DNA of 22,228 bases from Didymodactylos carnosus (lineage: Eukaryota > Rotifera > Eurotatoria > Philodinida > Philodinidae). Made by a program: the position numbers and the translations under genes. The DNA lies in NCBI GenBank assembly GCA_905250885.1, contig CAJNOQ010002895.1:1-22228 (forward strand), written 5' to 3'. The first letter of the stretch is position 1. The number at the start of each line of letters is the position of its first letter. Below the pieces are notes generated by a model. That model was not told the DNA's origin, did not search any database, and was given only the letters and a program-made list of their open reading frames with translations. This document shows positions 1 to 9,580 of the stretch, piece by piece.

Positions 1-1529
1 GTTTTTCCTATGCGTTTAGTATTTGATGATTATTTGAGTGATAACAAACTCAAAAAGAAATCTCGCAGACACGAATAGTGCTTGAAATTTCGCGCTCTAC
101 AAAACCCATATACTTCCATCGAGATCCGAGACAGTCATGTATATGGTGGTACAGATCCCATGGAATTACCCAGCTTACAAGAATTTTGATGGTTAATATC
201 TCGACTGAAAGTCTTGAAGGAAATACTTTCAGGCCAAGTTCTGTGACGAAAAAGATACACATTGCTGAAGCCTGTCAGTTCGTATGCGACAGTTTCGTTT
301 ATGCGCAAATTATTTTTATTAGAATCGATTCGTAGGCAAACTCATTCCCGTTTTTCCTCGAACCCAACATCGTTTAAAGCGAGTTCTAGCATGATAATGC
401 AGCGTACTTCAAGAGTTTTGCATGCTACAAAAACGGCTTTGGTTCAGTCATTCACAGTGGAGATCGAGTGGGTATGAGGTGACGTCATCGTCAGGAATCA
501 ATTTCACGAATGGAGGAGAATAGAACTGTCTCAGAAAACCTTTCGAAACTCAAGTTCGGTCAGGAAAACTCCTCTGGTCATCAAGATCTTTCAAATCATG
601 GATGACAACCAAACTTGTGAGCACAAATGCTTTCAGATCCGGTTGGTGGGCATACCCGCCCCCGTTCTTTACTCGTTCACGCCATTGGGAAACGAGAAAA
701 TATGGGATCGGCGCATCCTCTTGACTAAGTTATCTGAAGCAATAATTTCGTCTAGCAGATTGTGGTTAAAATGTTCAATACCTCTATCCCATTCAACTTC
801 GCTATAAAAATAGGTGGAGTACGGAGATGCATAACGTAGTTTTTAACAGCAGCCACCGATAACGGTAGAATCATCGATAACAAATAGATGTTCAAGAGGT
901 TTTACTGGCCATTCATGTCTAGTATAAAGAAAAACGAACTCAAACAAAACAATAGAAGCATCACTGTGAGGAAAACGGAGGGTGGTTAAATGAATGGAAA
1001 TGCTCTCCAGTCAATGCCACTTTCAAGTCGTGCTTCTTGAACGTTAGTTTCTCCTTGAGAATATTTCACCAAAGTTAATAGAACTTTTGATTGTTAAGTG
1101 ATCGGAATGTGTTTGAGAACCCGTGACCGAAATAACCAAACATGGTGGTTGCCGAAGTGGTTAAAAATAGAACAGAGGGTGAACTCACTTATTTATTTTC
1201 AACTGCTCAATTTGCAAGTAATATTGCTATGGGGTGATGGAGTGAAAATGCACTTAGTGCACATAAGTATAAAACCTAAGAAAATATACGACACAGCCGC
1301 TTATCAATATGTATTAACTATCGAGTTTCGCACTGCTTCAATCTTTATATCTTCGCTCGAAGTTATCTATTGACACAAGCGATAAGCAGTGGTACAAGTG
1401 GTGGTAAAGAGTCCGCAGGTAATAAATACTGACATCTATACGTTACTCATACAAATCCGATGGATTGTACAGCTCCATACACCGGATGCACTTCCTTTTC
1501 ACTTTCTACATATTTGCCTTATGCTTCAC
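1..1529. other. No recognisable gene
   Basis: I see only short open frames (under about 100 codons) with no family motif, no signal peptide followed by a domain, and no clear exon chain. A tRNA-like A-box phrase near 1147-1165 is not backed by a cloverleaf. The stretch could contain decayed transposon DNA, but nothing supports a specific call. Confidence 0.4.
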
Positions 1530-1537
1530 TATAAAAG
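1530..1537 (+). promoter_or_regulatory. TATA box of the M23 peptidase gene
   Basis: The octamer TATAAAAG lies 48 nt before the ATG at 1585. That places a transcription start at about 1560 and gives a very short 5' leader. Position and sequence fit a polymerase II core promoter. This is inferred from motif and spacing only. Confidence 0.5.
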
Positions 1538-1584
1538 CAAAGCAGATCGTCTCTTAATATCATTCTGTATTTTTCGAAAAAACT

Positions 1585-2179
1585 ATGCACTTCATCATCG
1601 TGTTCTATATTATTCTGCATTGCAGTTTCAGTACGTAAAAGCTTTCTATCATTGGGAAGTTGGAAACGACTTCACTTGTCTCTACCATCGATAGGTGTTC
1701 GTGGTGCGGCCATCCGAGCAGGCAATACACCACCTGTCCCCTACGATCAAGCATGCATCACTCAAACGGTTTTTAATCCTGCTGGACATGGCGGTATTGA
1801 TGTTGCATCAAACGGTGCCGTCCGTGTTGATCTGAAGTCTGTATACGATGGCGAAGTAGTGGATTCTTGTAGTGGCGCTGCAGACTTCGATGAAAGCACA
1901 TGCGGTATCAATGGAAACTATCTCCGCATCAAGTATCCGGCTCAAAACGGAGGCTCAGCTTTTCTTCAATACGGTCATCTGACTTCGCTGGCGGTGAAGA
2001 AAGGCGACAAAGTCGCCAATGGACAGGTGGTGGGCAAAATGGGGCAATCGGGATTGGCTAGAGGAATTCACACGCACTTCCATGTACTCAATGCAAATTT
2101 TCAGGCACTGAATGAGGACTTCCGCGTTGTTTACGGCCTCAATGGATACCCGATGTGCAGTGGTTGGGGTCGCAGATAG
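1585..2179 (+). CDS. Secreted M23 (LytM-type) zinc metallopeptidase, two exons
   Basis: Exon 1 is 1585-1630 and encodes a hydrophobic signal peptide (MHFIIVFYIILHCSFS). A 64-nt intron at 1631-1694 starts GTACGT and ends ATAG, and splicing joins the frame cleanly into exon 2 (1695-2179). The 176-residue product is essentially one M23 domain. It has HxxxD as H47-G-G-I-D51, the Tyr-Gly-His-Leu motif with catalytic H110, a 'KKGDKVANGQVVGKMG' strand, and HxH at H141/H143. By M23 rules the zinc ligands are H47, D51 and H143, and the general bases are H110 and H141. Such enzymes cut glycine-rich or peptidoglycan peptides in bacterial walls, so an antibacterial or digestive role is plausible. All catalytic residues are present, so the gene looks intact. 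The family is mainly bacterial; a eukaryotic signal peptide and intron suggest a domesticated transfer. An ATTAAA poly(A)-like signal lies at 2259-2264. An unspliced start at 1652 would lack the signal peptide. Confidence 0.85.
1631..1694 (+). other. 64-nt intron of the M23 peptidase gene
   Basis: Donor GTACGT and acceptor ATAG flank a 64-nt segment. Its removal joins a signal-peptide exon to the protease exon in frame (codon split 1+2). The unspliced upstream frame hits a TAA five bases into the intron, so splicing is needed to use the ATG at 1585. Confidence 0.7.
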
Positions 2180-2704
2180 TCAGCTGACCTGCGTTCTGCA
2201 ACTAATCGAAATGCTTGGGGTTCGCTTGCCACTTTTTGTGCCATTTCTTTTACCTTTCATTAAACACGCAGATAAAAAATTGCGACACTGTCGTTGAACT
2301 TTATTTAGCAAGAGAATGCTGACCTTATGAAATCATCTCAAAATAGTCCTTCATAGTTAGATCGTCTTTGCTTGGGCTTTCTTCTTTCGCTAACACCAGT
2401 ATCCTATTTCTTGCTCAACCATATCAGTTCGCTTCTTTGTAATTGACAGTTCACACATCTCATCGTAAACTTTTCATTAATCAATATCTAAACAAGCATC
2501 TCATATTCTGTTTTGATGAGATCCCCATTTTCCCCGTTTTATAAAATATGCATCTGTGACGTAGTGAGATTCACTTTCAGTTAGTCAGTGATCGAGGCCT
2601 CTGGTCAGTACATGGATCTATTCCATGTGTCATCATGTTACCTCGATCTCATAAGTCTTTTCCCTTCTTTTTGCTGTGTGGTAGTTTCCCTGTATCTCGT
2701 CATT

Positions 2705-2731
2705 CACACACACATATATATATATATATAC
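2705..2731. repeat. Compound (AC)n(AT)n microsatellite
   Basis: A run of CA dinucleotides passes directly into about nine AT dinucleotides. The short open frames across it are low-complexity artefacts (alternating Tyr/Ile). Confidence 0.9.
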
Positions 2732-2805
2732 ATGCACCGTTCGCTTGTATGTGTGAGTCATCTCTGGCTCCGTATTTTTCCAGTGTTCACAAGGGATCGA
2801 TGAAT

Positions 2806-2868
2806 GTTGAGCACAGAAAACATGAGCACGGAAAGTTAAGCACAGAAAGTTAAGCACGAGAAAGATGA
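2806..2868 (+). repeat. Short tandem repeat, about four units of 14-16 nt
   Basis: Units of the form GAGCACAGAAAGTTA are repeated imperfectly four times (AGCACAGAAAACATG, AGCACGGAAAGTTA, AGCACAGAAAGTTA, AGCACGAGAAAGATG). No coding role is seen. Confidence 0.75.
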
Positions 2869-3324
2869 GCGTATGGAATCTTGAGGACATCAATACTTCA
2901 GCACAGTGATATTGTCGAACATCTAGCTCCTACGAGCATTCAGTCTACGGCAGGAAGTTCGCTTCGTAGAAGTTTCTCTAGAACCTGGTTCTTTGGAAAC
3001 CTTAGCGAAAGTCCTATGCATGTCCAAAGGATCAATATTCGGAGATAGGATTGCGACCGAACGGATCTAAGAGAGTACGATTCATTTTGGAATCAGCTTC
3101 CACTCTCTAAGTCATGAAGATTATTGCAGATATTCGCGATCTTTGTTCGGATAGTTTGCCGACGTCATGTCTTATGACGGATATATATATTGAACTTATG
3201 TATAGACGAATACTCCGAGGCCGAAGTTGTATTGTTTATTCTAATTAGAGAATGAAACAATAATATCTGATTGAGTTACAAATTAGTTTAACGTGTTATT
3301 ACCTCCTGACATTTTTCTTGCTCA

Positions 3325-4096
3325 GTTTCCGCGGGTAGCCGGAACTTCGCCAGTAGGAATTTCGCAGTCTGGAGTTTCGCCATTGGCGAGCGTCCACTGA
3401 ACTTTCGCCAATACACCCCCTGCACTTTCGCCAATTGACGAATGTCTACTAAACTTTCGCCAGTGTGCTCTCTGAACTTCCGCCAATTAACGAATGTTCA
3501 TTGGATTTTGTGCTTCGAATGAAATAGCAGCACCGAAATTAAACATCAATTTTTATAGCGTTCTTAGAAGATATTCATTTATACCATCATCATCAGTTTT
3601 ATCTAGTTTCAGATACACCCTTCCAATGCCAGAGACAACTCGTACTGCAGCATCTCGAGCTCAGCATGATGGTCATGCAGAGCAAACGGAACAGCAACCG
3701 ACGCGATTTGTCAAGTACTTCGAGAAAGAATGGTTGCATGAGTTCTTGTTGATTCCTATTTCACTAATCATGCGTTTGAAAACTGATCTGATCATATTTG
3801 AATGAGACCCGACTGATTAGCCGAAGGCCTTCGCGCTACACCACACATCGTTGCTGATTTAGTCGTATCAAAAGGTCTTTTCGCTGCATTTGATTCTCTT
3901 CTCGGAAGGTATCTAACTAGCGAAAGACCAGTAAACTTTCGCCAATTGGCGGAAGTCTACTGAACTTTCGCCAGTACACCCCCTACACTTCCGCCAATTG
4001 GCGAAAGTCTACTGAACTTTCGCCAGTGCATCCACTGTCTTTTCGCCAGTAATTGGCGAAAATCTTATTGGCGAAGATCTGATTCCCCGTTTCCGC
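3325..4096. mobile_element. Non-autonomous TIR DNA transposon (756 bp) with 8-bp target duplication GTTTCCGC
   Basis: The octamer GTTTCCGC occurs at 3325-3332 and again at 4089-4096. The element between (3333-4088) begins GGGTAGCCGGAACTTCGCC and its reversed end begins GGGGAATCAGATCTTCGCC. By eye the inverted ends match at about 25 of 33 positions. Inside each end is an array of TTTCGCC / GGCGAAA motifs, some forming near-perfect palindromes around CCAATTGG. Two blocks, 3395-3500 and 3951-4060, are also direct repeats of each other at high identity over about 75 nt. An 8-bp duplication with GGG-starting ends would suit Merlin-like elements (8-9 bp), but other superfamilies are possible. No transposase is recognisable, so I call it non-autonomous. 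Some of this interpretation rests on a single locus. Confidence 0.65.
3626..3805 (+). CDS. Short ORF inside the 756-bp TIR element, unrecognised
   Basis: A 59-codon frame starts at an ATG preceded by a splice-acceptor-like TCTAGTTTCAG. The product is acidic/Gln-rich at the start, then has 'RFVKYFEKEWLHEFL'. That patch loosely resembles the F-x-x-x-W-x-x-E-F phrase at the start of zinc-finger transposase proteins, so it may be a transposase scrap. It ends abruptly at a TGA with no domain completed. It may well be noise. Confidence 0.2.
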   Translation: MPETTRTAASRAQHDGHAEQTEQQPTRFVKYFEKEWLHEFLLIPISLIMRLKTDLIIFE

Positions 4097-4203
4097 AACC
4101 TTTATTAGTTTTCTCAAATAATTAGCATTTCTCTTAATTCTATCTCAATCTTCTACGGATGCAGTCATCATGAGCTCTCGCTCAGATTGAGAATTTTTAC
4201 TCC

Positions 4204-4209
4204 TTTATT
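4204..4209 (-). promoter_or_regulatory. AATAAA poly(A) signal of the TPR gene
   Basis: On the minus strand AATAAA lies about 20 nt beyond the TAA stop of the TPR gene. This supports that stop as the true 3' end. Confidence 0.5.
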
Positions 4210-4229
4210 TGATTTCGGTGCTTAGGTAC

Positions 4230-5464
4230 TTACGTCGAAACCATTCCTTCCAGAGTCTGGTCCAGTTGAGAATGGTAGAGGAGCGGAGCGAAATCTTCAG
4301 CAACGAAAAACTGCGAAAGAAAAGGTCCGATGGGCGGATCCATCTTCATCAGCGTCGTCAACAGAGAGAGAAACTTGGCCATTTGATCCTGACGAATCAA
4401 GCGAGCGAGGAGATCCCAGATACTCAGGGAAGCGAGACCGATCTCGTAAAAGCAAGATTTGATCTGCAGAAAGACACCGTGGATCAGACAATCGAAGGCT
4501 AGTTGACCGGAGCCGAGTTTGGACAGGATGATTTGCAATGTGGTAATGATCCGGAAATGGTTCGGATTGTCCACATCGTATCTCGAGTATTGTTCGATGA
4601 AATAGTCTCGGTAGCGATCGACATCGCTCGGCTTGCTTCGCATCATCTTTCGATAGATCTGCCAAACTTGTTTCCAATCGGCTTCGCTCGTTTTCTCCAG
4701 CGCTGTTCTGTAAGACTTCTCTGCTCTCGACTGATCGTTTCGAGGACGATCAATTCATCGCAGTTACAATTCTCTTCGTTGAGCGGTGCAGTGGAAATGT
4801 TCGCCTGTGGAGTGACGAGAGCGAGTAATTGTTGTCCGAGTTGGAGACCCTGGAGGACAGATCGACGAGGATAGTCAGGATCTTGGAACGTGGCGATGAT
4901 TTTCCACTCGGGCAACTCCGTCAGCAGAGGTGCAACTAAATTGGCGAGATTACTCGGCGTTCGGTAGAGCAGTGCTTCACGGAGGATCTCTTCCGCCTGA
5001 TCCAGATCGCCCGAGTGAATGTAGCTGAGGCCCAGAAGAGAAACGACAACGGACAAATACTCTCGATCGTTGGAGAAGTACGGATTCGTTCGTGACGTCT
5101 TCAGGTAGCGGATGGCCTTCGTCGATTGTCCGTTGAGAAGAAGGTGATATCCGTAGAGGAAGCCAAGACCAGAAAACATCTGATGGGTCGGTGGGTAGTA
5201 CGATTCCATCGCTGCGAGGCCTTTCTCCATGGCGGTCAATGCTTTGGGCAAGTGGTTCATTTGGAAATAGGCTGCAGCCATTTGGATGTCGATCACCCCT
5301 TTGAAGACACTTGCCATGATCGAAGGAATGTACGAGACGATTTCCACGGCTTCTTCCCAGTGATTGAGAGCCTCGCTGAACTTCTGTTGTTCAGGACAAG
5401 TGTGACCTTTGTAGAATAAACGTAGTTTCTCGTTCACGCCATTGTCAGGCTGTTCTTCGTTCAT
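4230..5464 (-). CDS. TPR-repeat protein, reading frame broken near 4725
   Basis: The first frame (5464 to 4643) encodes helical repeats typical of tetratricopeptide proteins. Examples are 'FSEALNHWEEAVEI', 'AAAYFQMNHLPKALTAMEKGL' and 'LLGLSYIHSGDLDQAEEILREALLYRT'. After about residue 245 it turns into unlike sequence and stops at 4643. A second frame continues the TPR pattern from about 4730 ('SRAEKSYRTALEKTSEADW', 'WQIYRKMMRSKP') to a stop at 4230. The frames would be continuous if two bases were removed in the GAGAG run at 4724-4729. I found no GT-AG pair that does the same. So this is either one gene of about 410 residues with a small frameshift (lesion or read error) or a shortened 273-residue protein. 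TPR proteins are protein-binding scaffolds; no partner can be named. The start is the first ATG of the frame, but the frame is open further upstream to about 5548. Confidence 0.55.
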
Positions 5465-5580
5465 CGATGCTTCGAGAGATTGTATCGTCGGATGGGCTCG
5501 TTGATCAGGACCGTGCAGGTCACCAGGTCGACAAAGAAGTGAAGATCATCATTCGACGATCGGACGGACGTGTTGAACAT
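5461..5580 (-). other. 39-codon upstream ORF overlapping the TPR start
   Basis: An ATG at 5580 opens a 39-codon frame that ends in an ATGA overlap with the TPR gene's ATG. Its product contains 'LHFFVDLVTCTVLINEPI', which looks protein-like rather than random. It may be the original N-terminus of the TPR gene, thrown out of frame, or a regulatory upstream ORF. I found no intron that joins it in frame. Confidence 0.25.
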
Positions 5581-5859
5581 CTTCGGCAATGACGAAGAGA
5601 AACGAACAGATGATCTGTGAAATCACCTTTCACCGTTGTTTGTTCTCCTTGTCACTGATCATCCCGAACAACATCGAACAGCTAGACGAAACGACAGAGT
5701 CAATCGAGACGAGATCCAATCGTGGTTCATTCTCAAATATTCTTGCTGCGACAAATCTATGTCGATGTGAACAGTCGTTCTGTTTCCTCTTTCGCAGAAT
5801 GAAGTTTGCATTCCATCTTGATGATCAAATGGCTTCGAGCATTCCGCCGTTGACCTGAA

Positions 5860-6250
5860 TTATCCCCGAAGGTTCGTCTTCGTCCTCGTCATCCGTATTT
5901 AGAGAACAATACATGCGACTTGTTCGACTTGATGCGAGACATTGTTTGCCGTTGCAAGAAGATCTCAGGCAAAGTTGATCACCACCTTCGAGATACGATC
6001 GGGTGGATTGTCATTGTTCTCAACGGAGAGAATATCAATGTCTGGCAGAGGAGATGAACAATCGACGACCGACCAATGGCAAATCATTTTCGCAGAAATC
6101 AGAGAAACCTTCACAGAACATCGAACAAAAATCCAGCCGAGACATTCGAAATGACGGCTGAATTTTCCAAAGGCACGAAGGAGATCAGAAGAATCGAAAT
6201 ATTCGAATAAAGAAAGAAATGAGTCGTCCGAGAACAATTTCCAATGTCAT
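5860..6250 (-). pseudogene. F-box/LRR gene remnant, third member of the cluster
   Basis: The minus strand opens with ATGACATTGGAA at 6250, identical to the first four codons of the gene at 12560. One extra base then shifts the frame, and the next frame reads 'LFSDDSFLSLFEYFDSSDLL', matching the F-box of the two intact genes. A second frame change near 6130 gives 'LDFCSMFCEGFSDF' and 'CENDLPLVG', which line up with 'LDFRSILDEDFDNFGKTYFPLV' of the gene at 7244-8998. An acidic phrase, 'NTDDEDEDEPSG', at about 5880-5915 may equal the 'RLSDDDETP' stretch. The remaining two thirds (the LRR-like part) are missing and the TPR gene follows, so this is a 3'-truncated, frameshifted copy. Confidence 0.7.
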
Positions 6251-7243
6251 TCTCTCATCACTGTCGAAATCGCGAAAAAACAAATGAAAATTTCGCTCGT
6301 CTTCGGCAAACAACATCTCCGTGTGAAACGGGGAAGAGAAAAGGAAGTGAAGAGATGTTCGTCGAGTTGTTCGATCGATTGTTGATCACATCTCTCCACC
6401 GAACAGAAAAGAAAGGAACCGAGGAATCCCATTCGATGAACGAGGTGAAAGAACGACAAGAAAATCGACTGAAGGCTCCACTGCTTGATGTTCTTCTTCA
6501 TCTTTCGTCTTCGATGATCACTCATTTCATTTCGATTCTTCTCGATCGAACGAATCTTTTAGTCCGCATTGGAATTCTGTCGAGTTGATCAACATCGCTG
6601 TTCGGATCGAAGTGGGACGACGTCCAAGTGTTGCACGAGAATCTCCAGTCTTCTTCAGATGTCAGATTGACGATTCGAATCGATCCGATCCATCCAAGAC
6701 TCGCAACATTTTGCGTGATGAACATCCTTCGTTCTCTTCACCTTCGAATGCTAAGGGAGGTCACCGAAGGACTTCTCGGAGTTCTCTTACTCCAGCATCG
6801 ATCTCGACTGAACTGAAGTCGATCGAAGAACGCGAATGATTCGATCATCGCGTTGAGAGTCTCGTTAGTTCAACTCAGTGCGAAAAGGTCTTTCATTTCT
6901 CGGATAGAATCAACGACTCGGATAAATATCCAGTTTTCCGAACACTCTGGAATCTGTCCGATGTGTCGACGCAAACAACGATCGATCTGTTTGATAGACC
7001 AGTGAAGGATCCGATCAACTCGTCTCAATCGAATGAGCAGAATTTCACTCAGGGACTGTTTCTAGCAATACGATGTCAATCTCGACGTCGACGATCGAAA
7101 TGAATATGTTTATTACTGAAGATGAATGTTGCAACAAGAAGACAAACCTCGACGGATATCGATGTGAAGAATTGTTTTGTGTTCGTGACGACATCAAATC
7201 TGATCGAGTCAATCCAGTCTGTGAATCGATAGAAGAAAAGAAA
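6251..7243. other. Spacer between the F-box remnant and the next F-box gene
   Basis: No open frame here has a recognisable domain. Frames at 6585-6839 and 7073-7303 (plus) and 7045-7356 (minus) are short, overlap each other and show no repeat or motif. An AATAAA on the minus strand at 7109-7114 could be the 3' end signal of the F-box gene stopping at 7244. Confidence 0.4.
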
Positions 7244-8998
7244 TTACGATTGAATACGAATAGCGCCAAAAGAAGCTCGATTGACATGCCACTTTGTTGG
7301 TAACAGTCCTTTGAGGTCTTTGATGAAATCATCTGCATTAGGTTGATATTCACCATCGGATTGAAGATAAAGTGTTCGAAGGTTCCTCATCGTGAGAGTT
7401 AAGATAAAAATAGATTTTATTGCGTCGACTCGAATCGTCAAGACTCGACATTGTCGACCCAATGGGGAGTGAACGAGTTCGAGACATTCTTCACTCGTGT
7501 AGAAATTCCGTTCATTAAGTTCATCCCATCCGTCGAGATGCAATTGATGAATTGACGAACTCGAGAGAGAATAAGGTGGCATCGTCTCCGTTGCCCAAGA
7601 ATCGAATGCAAGTTCTTCCAGACAAGGTAAACGATCAAGGAGATCTTGTAAATCGTATCCATCATCTTCTGAAAAGTCCTTCATCACAAGTGAACGTAAG
7701 TTGGAGAGGGTCGGAACAACTGACAAGAATCGATGATCAAATGGAAGTGAGACAGACAGTTGTTCAATGTTCATCAATTGAATTTGAGGCACCGATCGGT
7801 CTTTGAACATCCAAGATTCACGTTCAACCTGACGAATTGAATAAGAAGAAAACGACGGATTCGCAGTGGGACAGGTTGATTTTGTTTGGAGATGCGACAC
7901 GTTGCTCGGAACCGGATCAACATCGAATGCATACGGTAAAGAATAAAGATAAATCGAAAGAGATTTCATCCACATCCCCCAGTGAAAACGAATGAACCAT
8001 TGGCGTACGATCCAAAATGAACTTCGATAGGTCTCAAAATATCGATCGAATTTCTCTTGATGATTTTCATCCCAATGAAAACTCAGATTCATCTTCAATT
8101 GAAAGACTTTTAATTGAGGAAAAGACTTGACTAAGAAGTGTTCCCACTGATGTCCATCGAATCCGATCAATTTCGGTGATTCGATCTTCAGGTCAGTGAC
8201 ATGCGGCAAGAAGTGAACCAGATTGGTTAACACACGCCGCGAACTGACCCGAGATAGAAATAATTTTCTCATCGGCAGATGTGGAGACGATAGAATGAAT
8301 TTCTCCCGAACAGGAAGATCATCTTCTTCAAGTGTGTCCAATGAGACGGAGAATTGACGTAATCGAGGCGTCTTCATGAATAAACGGGCGAAATGGTTCG
8401 AACACCAATCTTGTTGAAGGATTGTTAAACATTGTAACGATGTTGAAACACACGTCGGAAAACAAAACCAATCTGGTCCGCTAGATTGGCAATCCCAATA
8501 GAGATGAGTCAGTTGAGGAAGGGACCAAATTTGATCGATCACTCTTTGAAAATCCGTGTCTTTCAGATGAAAGAACGAGCAATCGACTAATTTCAAATGT
8601 GCCAAATGACTCAGACAATGGAAATCGATGAAGAAATCTTGTGTTATCGTCTGATCGGAGCCCAACTTGTGCAACGACAACGAACGAAGATTGTCGAACT
8701 TACCAAATGTCCCATAGTCAGACCGAAGACGAGCAGATTGAAAGGGTGTCTCATCATCATCGGATAGTCGAAGGTAAACGATTTGACTTTTAACCAATGG
8801 GAAATAGGTTTTCCCGAAATTATCGAAATCTTCGTCCAAGATCGAACGAAAATCGAGACGATACGTTCGATAATAATCGAACAACAGAGAATCGAAACGA
8901 CGATTCAGACAAGCAAACGAGCGAAGAAGATGAACAACATTGAAATATTCCAATAGGTTGATGAATAACTCGTTCGGTAACGATTCGAATATCGACAT
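7244..8998 (-). CDS. F-box / leucine-rich-repeat-like protein (copy 1)
   Basis: This is a single uninterrupted 584-codon frame. Residues about 4-45 ('FESLPNELFINLLEYF', then 'LLRSFACLNRRFDSLLF') form an F-box-like domain, which in SCF ubiquitin ligases binds Skp1. The rest carries irregular leucine-rich units such as 'FDNLRSLSLHKLG', 'LPQLTHLYWDC', 'LSNLRSLVMKDF' and 'MRNLRTLYLQ', which would recognise a substrate. It ends 'IRIQS'. The paralogue at 10806-12560 is exactly the same length and roughly 60% identical by eye, so the frame is under constraint. The substrate is unknown. Bdelloids carry many such F-box/LRR-like genes in clusters. The ATG at 8998 lines up with the paralogue's start within one residue. 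Membership of an SCF complex is inferred from the F-box alone. Confidence 0.85.
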   Translation of the reverse strand: MSIFESLPNELFINLLEYFNVVHLLRSFACLNRRFDSLLFDYYRTYRLDFRSILDEDFDNFGKTYFPLVKSQIVYLRLSDDDETPFQSARLRSDYGTFGKFDNLRSLSLHKLGSDQTITQDFFIDFHCLSHLAHLKLVDCSFFHLKDTDFQRVIDQIWSLPQLTHLYWDCQSSGPDWFCFPTCVSTSLQCLTILQQDWCSNHFARLFMKTPRLRQFSVSLDTLEEDDLPVREKFILSSPHLPMRKLFLSRVSSRRVLTNLVHFLPHVTDLKIESPKLIGFDGHQWEHFLVKSFPQLKVFQLKMNLSFHWDENHQEKFDRYFETYRSSFWIVRQWFIRFHWGMWMKSLSIYLYSLPYAFDVDPVPSNVSHLQTKSTCPTANPSFSSYSIRQVERESWMFKDRSVPQIQLMNIEQLSVSLPFDHRFLSVVPTLSNLRSLVMKDFSEDDGYDLQDLLDRLPCLEELAFDSWATETMPPYSLSSSSIHQLHLDGWDELNERNFYTSEECLELVHSPLGRQCRVLTIRVDAIKSIFILTLTMRNLRTLYLQSDGEYQPNADDFIKDLKGLLPTKWHVNRASFGAIRIQS

Positions 8999-9032
8999 CG
9001 ACGAAGAAAAGGAGAATGACGTCTGACAACGT

Positions 9033-9074
9033 CAAGGTCAGAAGGTCAACAAAGAAAAAGACGTTCCACTCGAC
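9033..9074 (-). promoter_or_regulatory. 5' block shared by the two F-box genes
   Basis: Plus-strand AAGGTCAGAAGGTCAACAAAG... ACGTTCCACTCGAC lies 35-76 nt before the ATG of the gene at 8998. The block resembles AAGGTCAGCAGGCGAACAAAG... ACGTTCTATTCGAC at 12667-12716, before the gene at 12560. This may be a conserved promoter or leader block, or simply undiverged duplicate DNA. Confidence 0.4.
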
Positions 9075-9471
9075 TAAAGATCATTTGTTCATTGGACAGA
9101 TGTGCTGAACGGAAAGATAGAGAGAGAGACCAATCCATGCTGGAGAACATTTCACTCGACGAAAGCGATGAAAGAACAGCATCATGATCAAACCGCGTTG
9201 ATTTCGTCTCAGGTCCAACTTTCATTCCATCGGATTTCCGTTCTTCCCTTTTCCAATCGAAATAGAAACACAGCGAACTGTAAAGATGAAGTTCGTATTA
9301 CGAACTTCGTAAGCCGTGGTAGAGGTCTCGTGTTCATTGGTCAACGGAGAATTGAGTGAAGAATCATTCAATTGTCTCACAGCAAAGATGAATGATTCGA
9401 TATTGCTTCATTATCCAAGAAATAACTGAAAAGACTTTCATTCGACAAATCGCAAACGAAAAGAGTGATTG

Positions 9472-9493
9472 GAGAGAGAGAGAGAGAGAGAGA
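9472..9493. repeat. (GA)n microsatellite
   Basis: About 11 GA dinucleotides lie 88 nt before the left target duplication of the hAT-type element. No other role is visible. Confidence 0.9.
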
Positions 9494-9580
9494 AAAAAGA
9501 TGAATCTCTTTCCGACAAATCATTCTCGATTCCTATTTCTATTTCTATTCCAACAATAAGTAACAAGTCGTCGTGATCGC

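Larger units (their letters stand above)
2265..3324. other. Noncoding stretch with simple repeats
   Basis: No open frame here shows a recognisable domain. The stretch contains an (AC)n(AT)n microsatellite and a small 14-16-nt tandem repeat, listed separately. The rest is AT-rich sequence without an assignable feature. Confidence 0.4.

Noticed and set aside
3340-4080. CRISPR-like spaced palindromic repeats
   Set aside because: Units are uneven and degenerate, with no constant repeat/spacer lengths. TIRs and a target duplication explain them, and the genome is eukaryotic.
4297-4677. 126-codon minus-strand frame beside the TPR gene
   Set aside because: Third-frame shadow; the neighbouring frame carries the TPR-like helices.
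6585-6839. Plus-strand frame 'SVARESPVFFRCQIDD'
   Set aside because: No domain, antisense frames equally open, and no splice partners; TCGA-rich DNA here keeps several frames open by chance.
7045-7356. Overlapping sense and antisense ORFs after the F-box gene
   Set aside because: They overlap the 3' end of the real gene and each other, with no motif.
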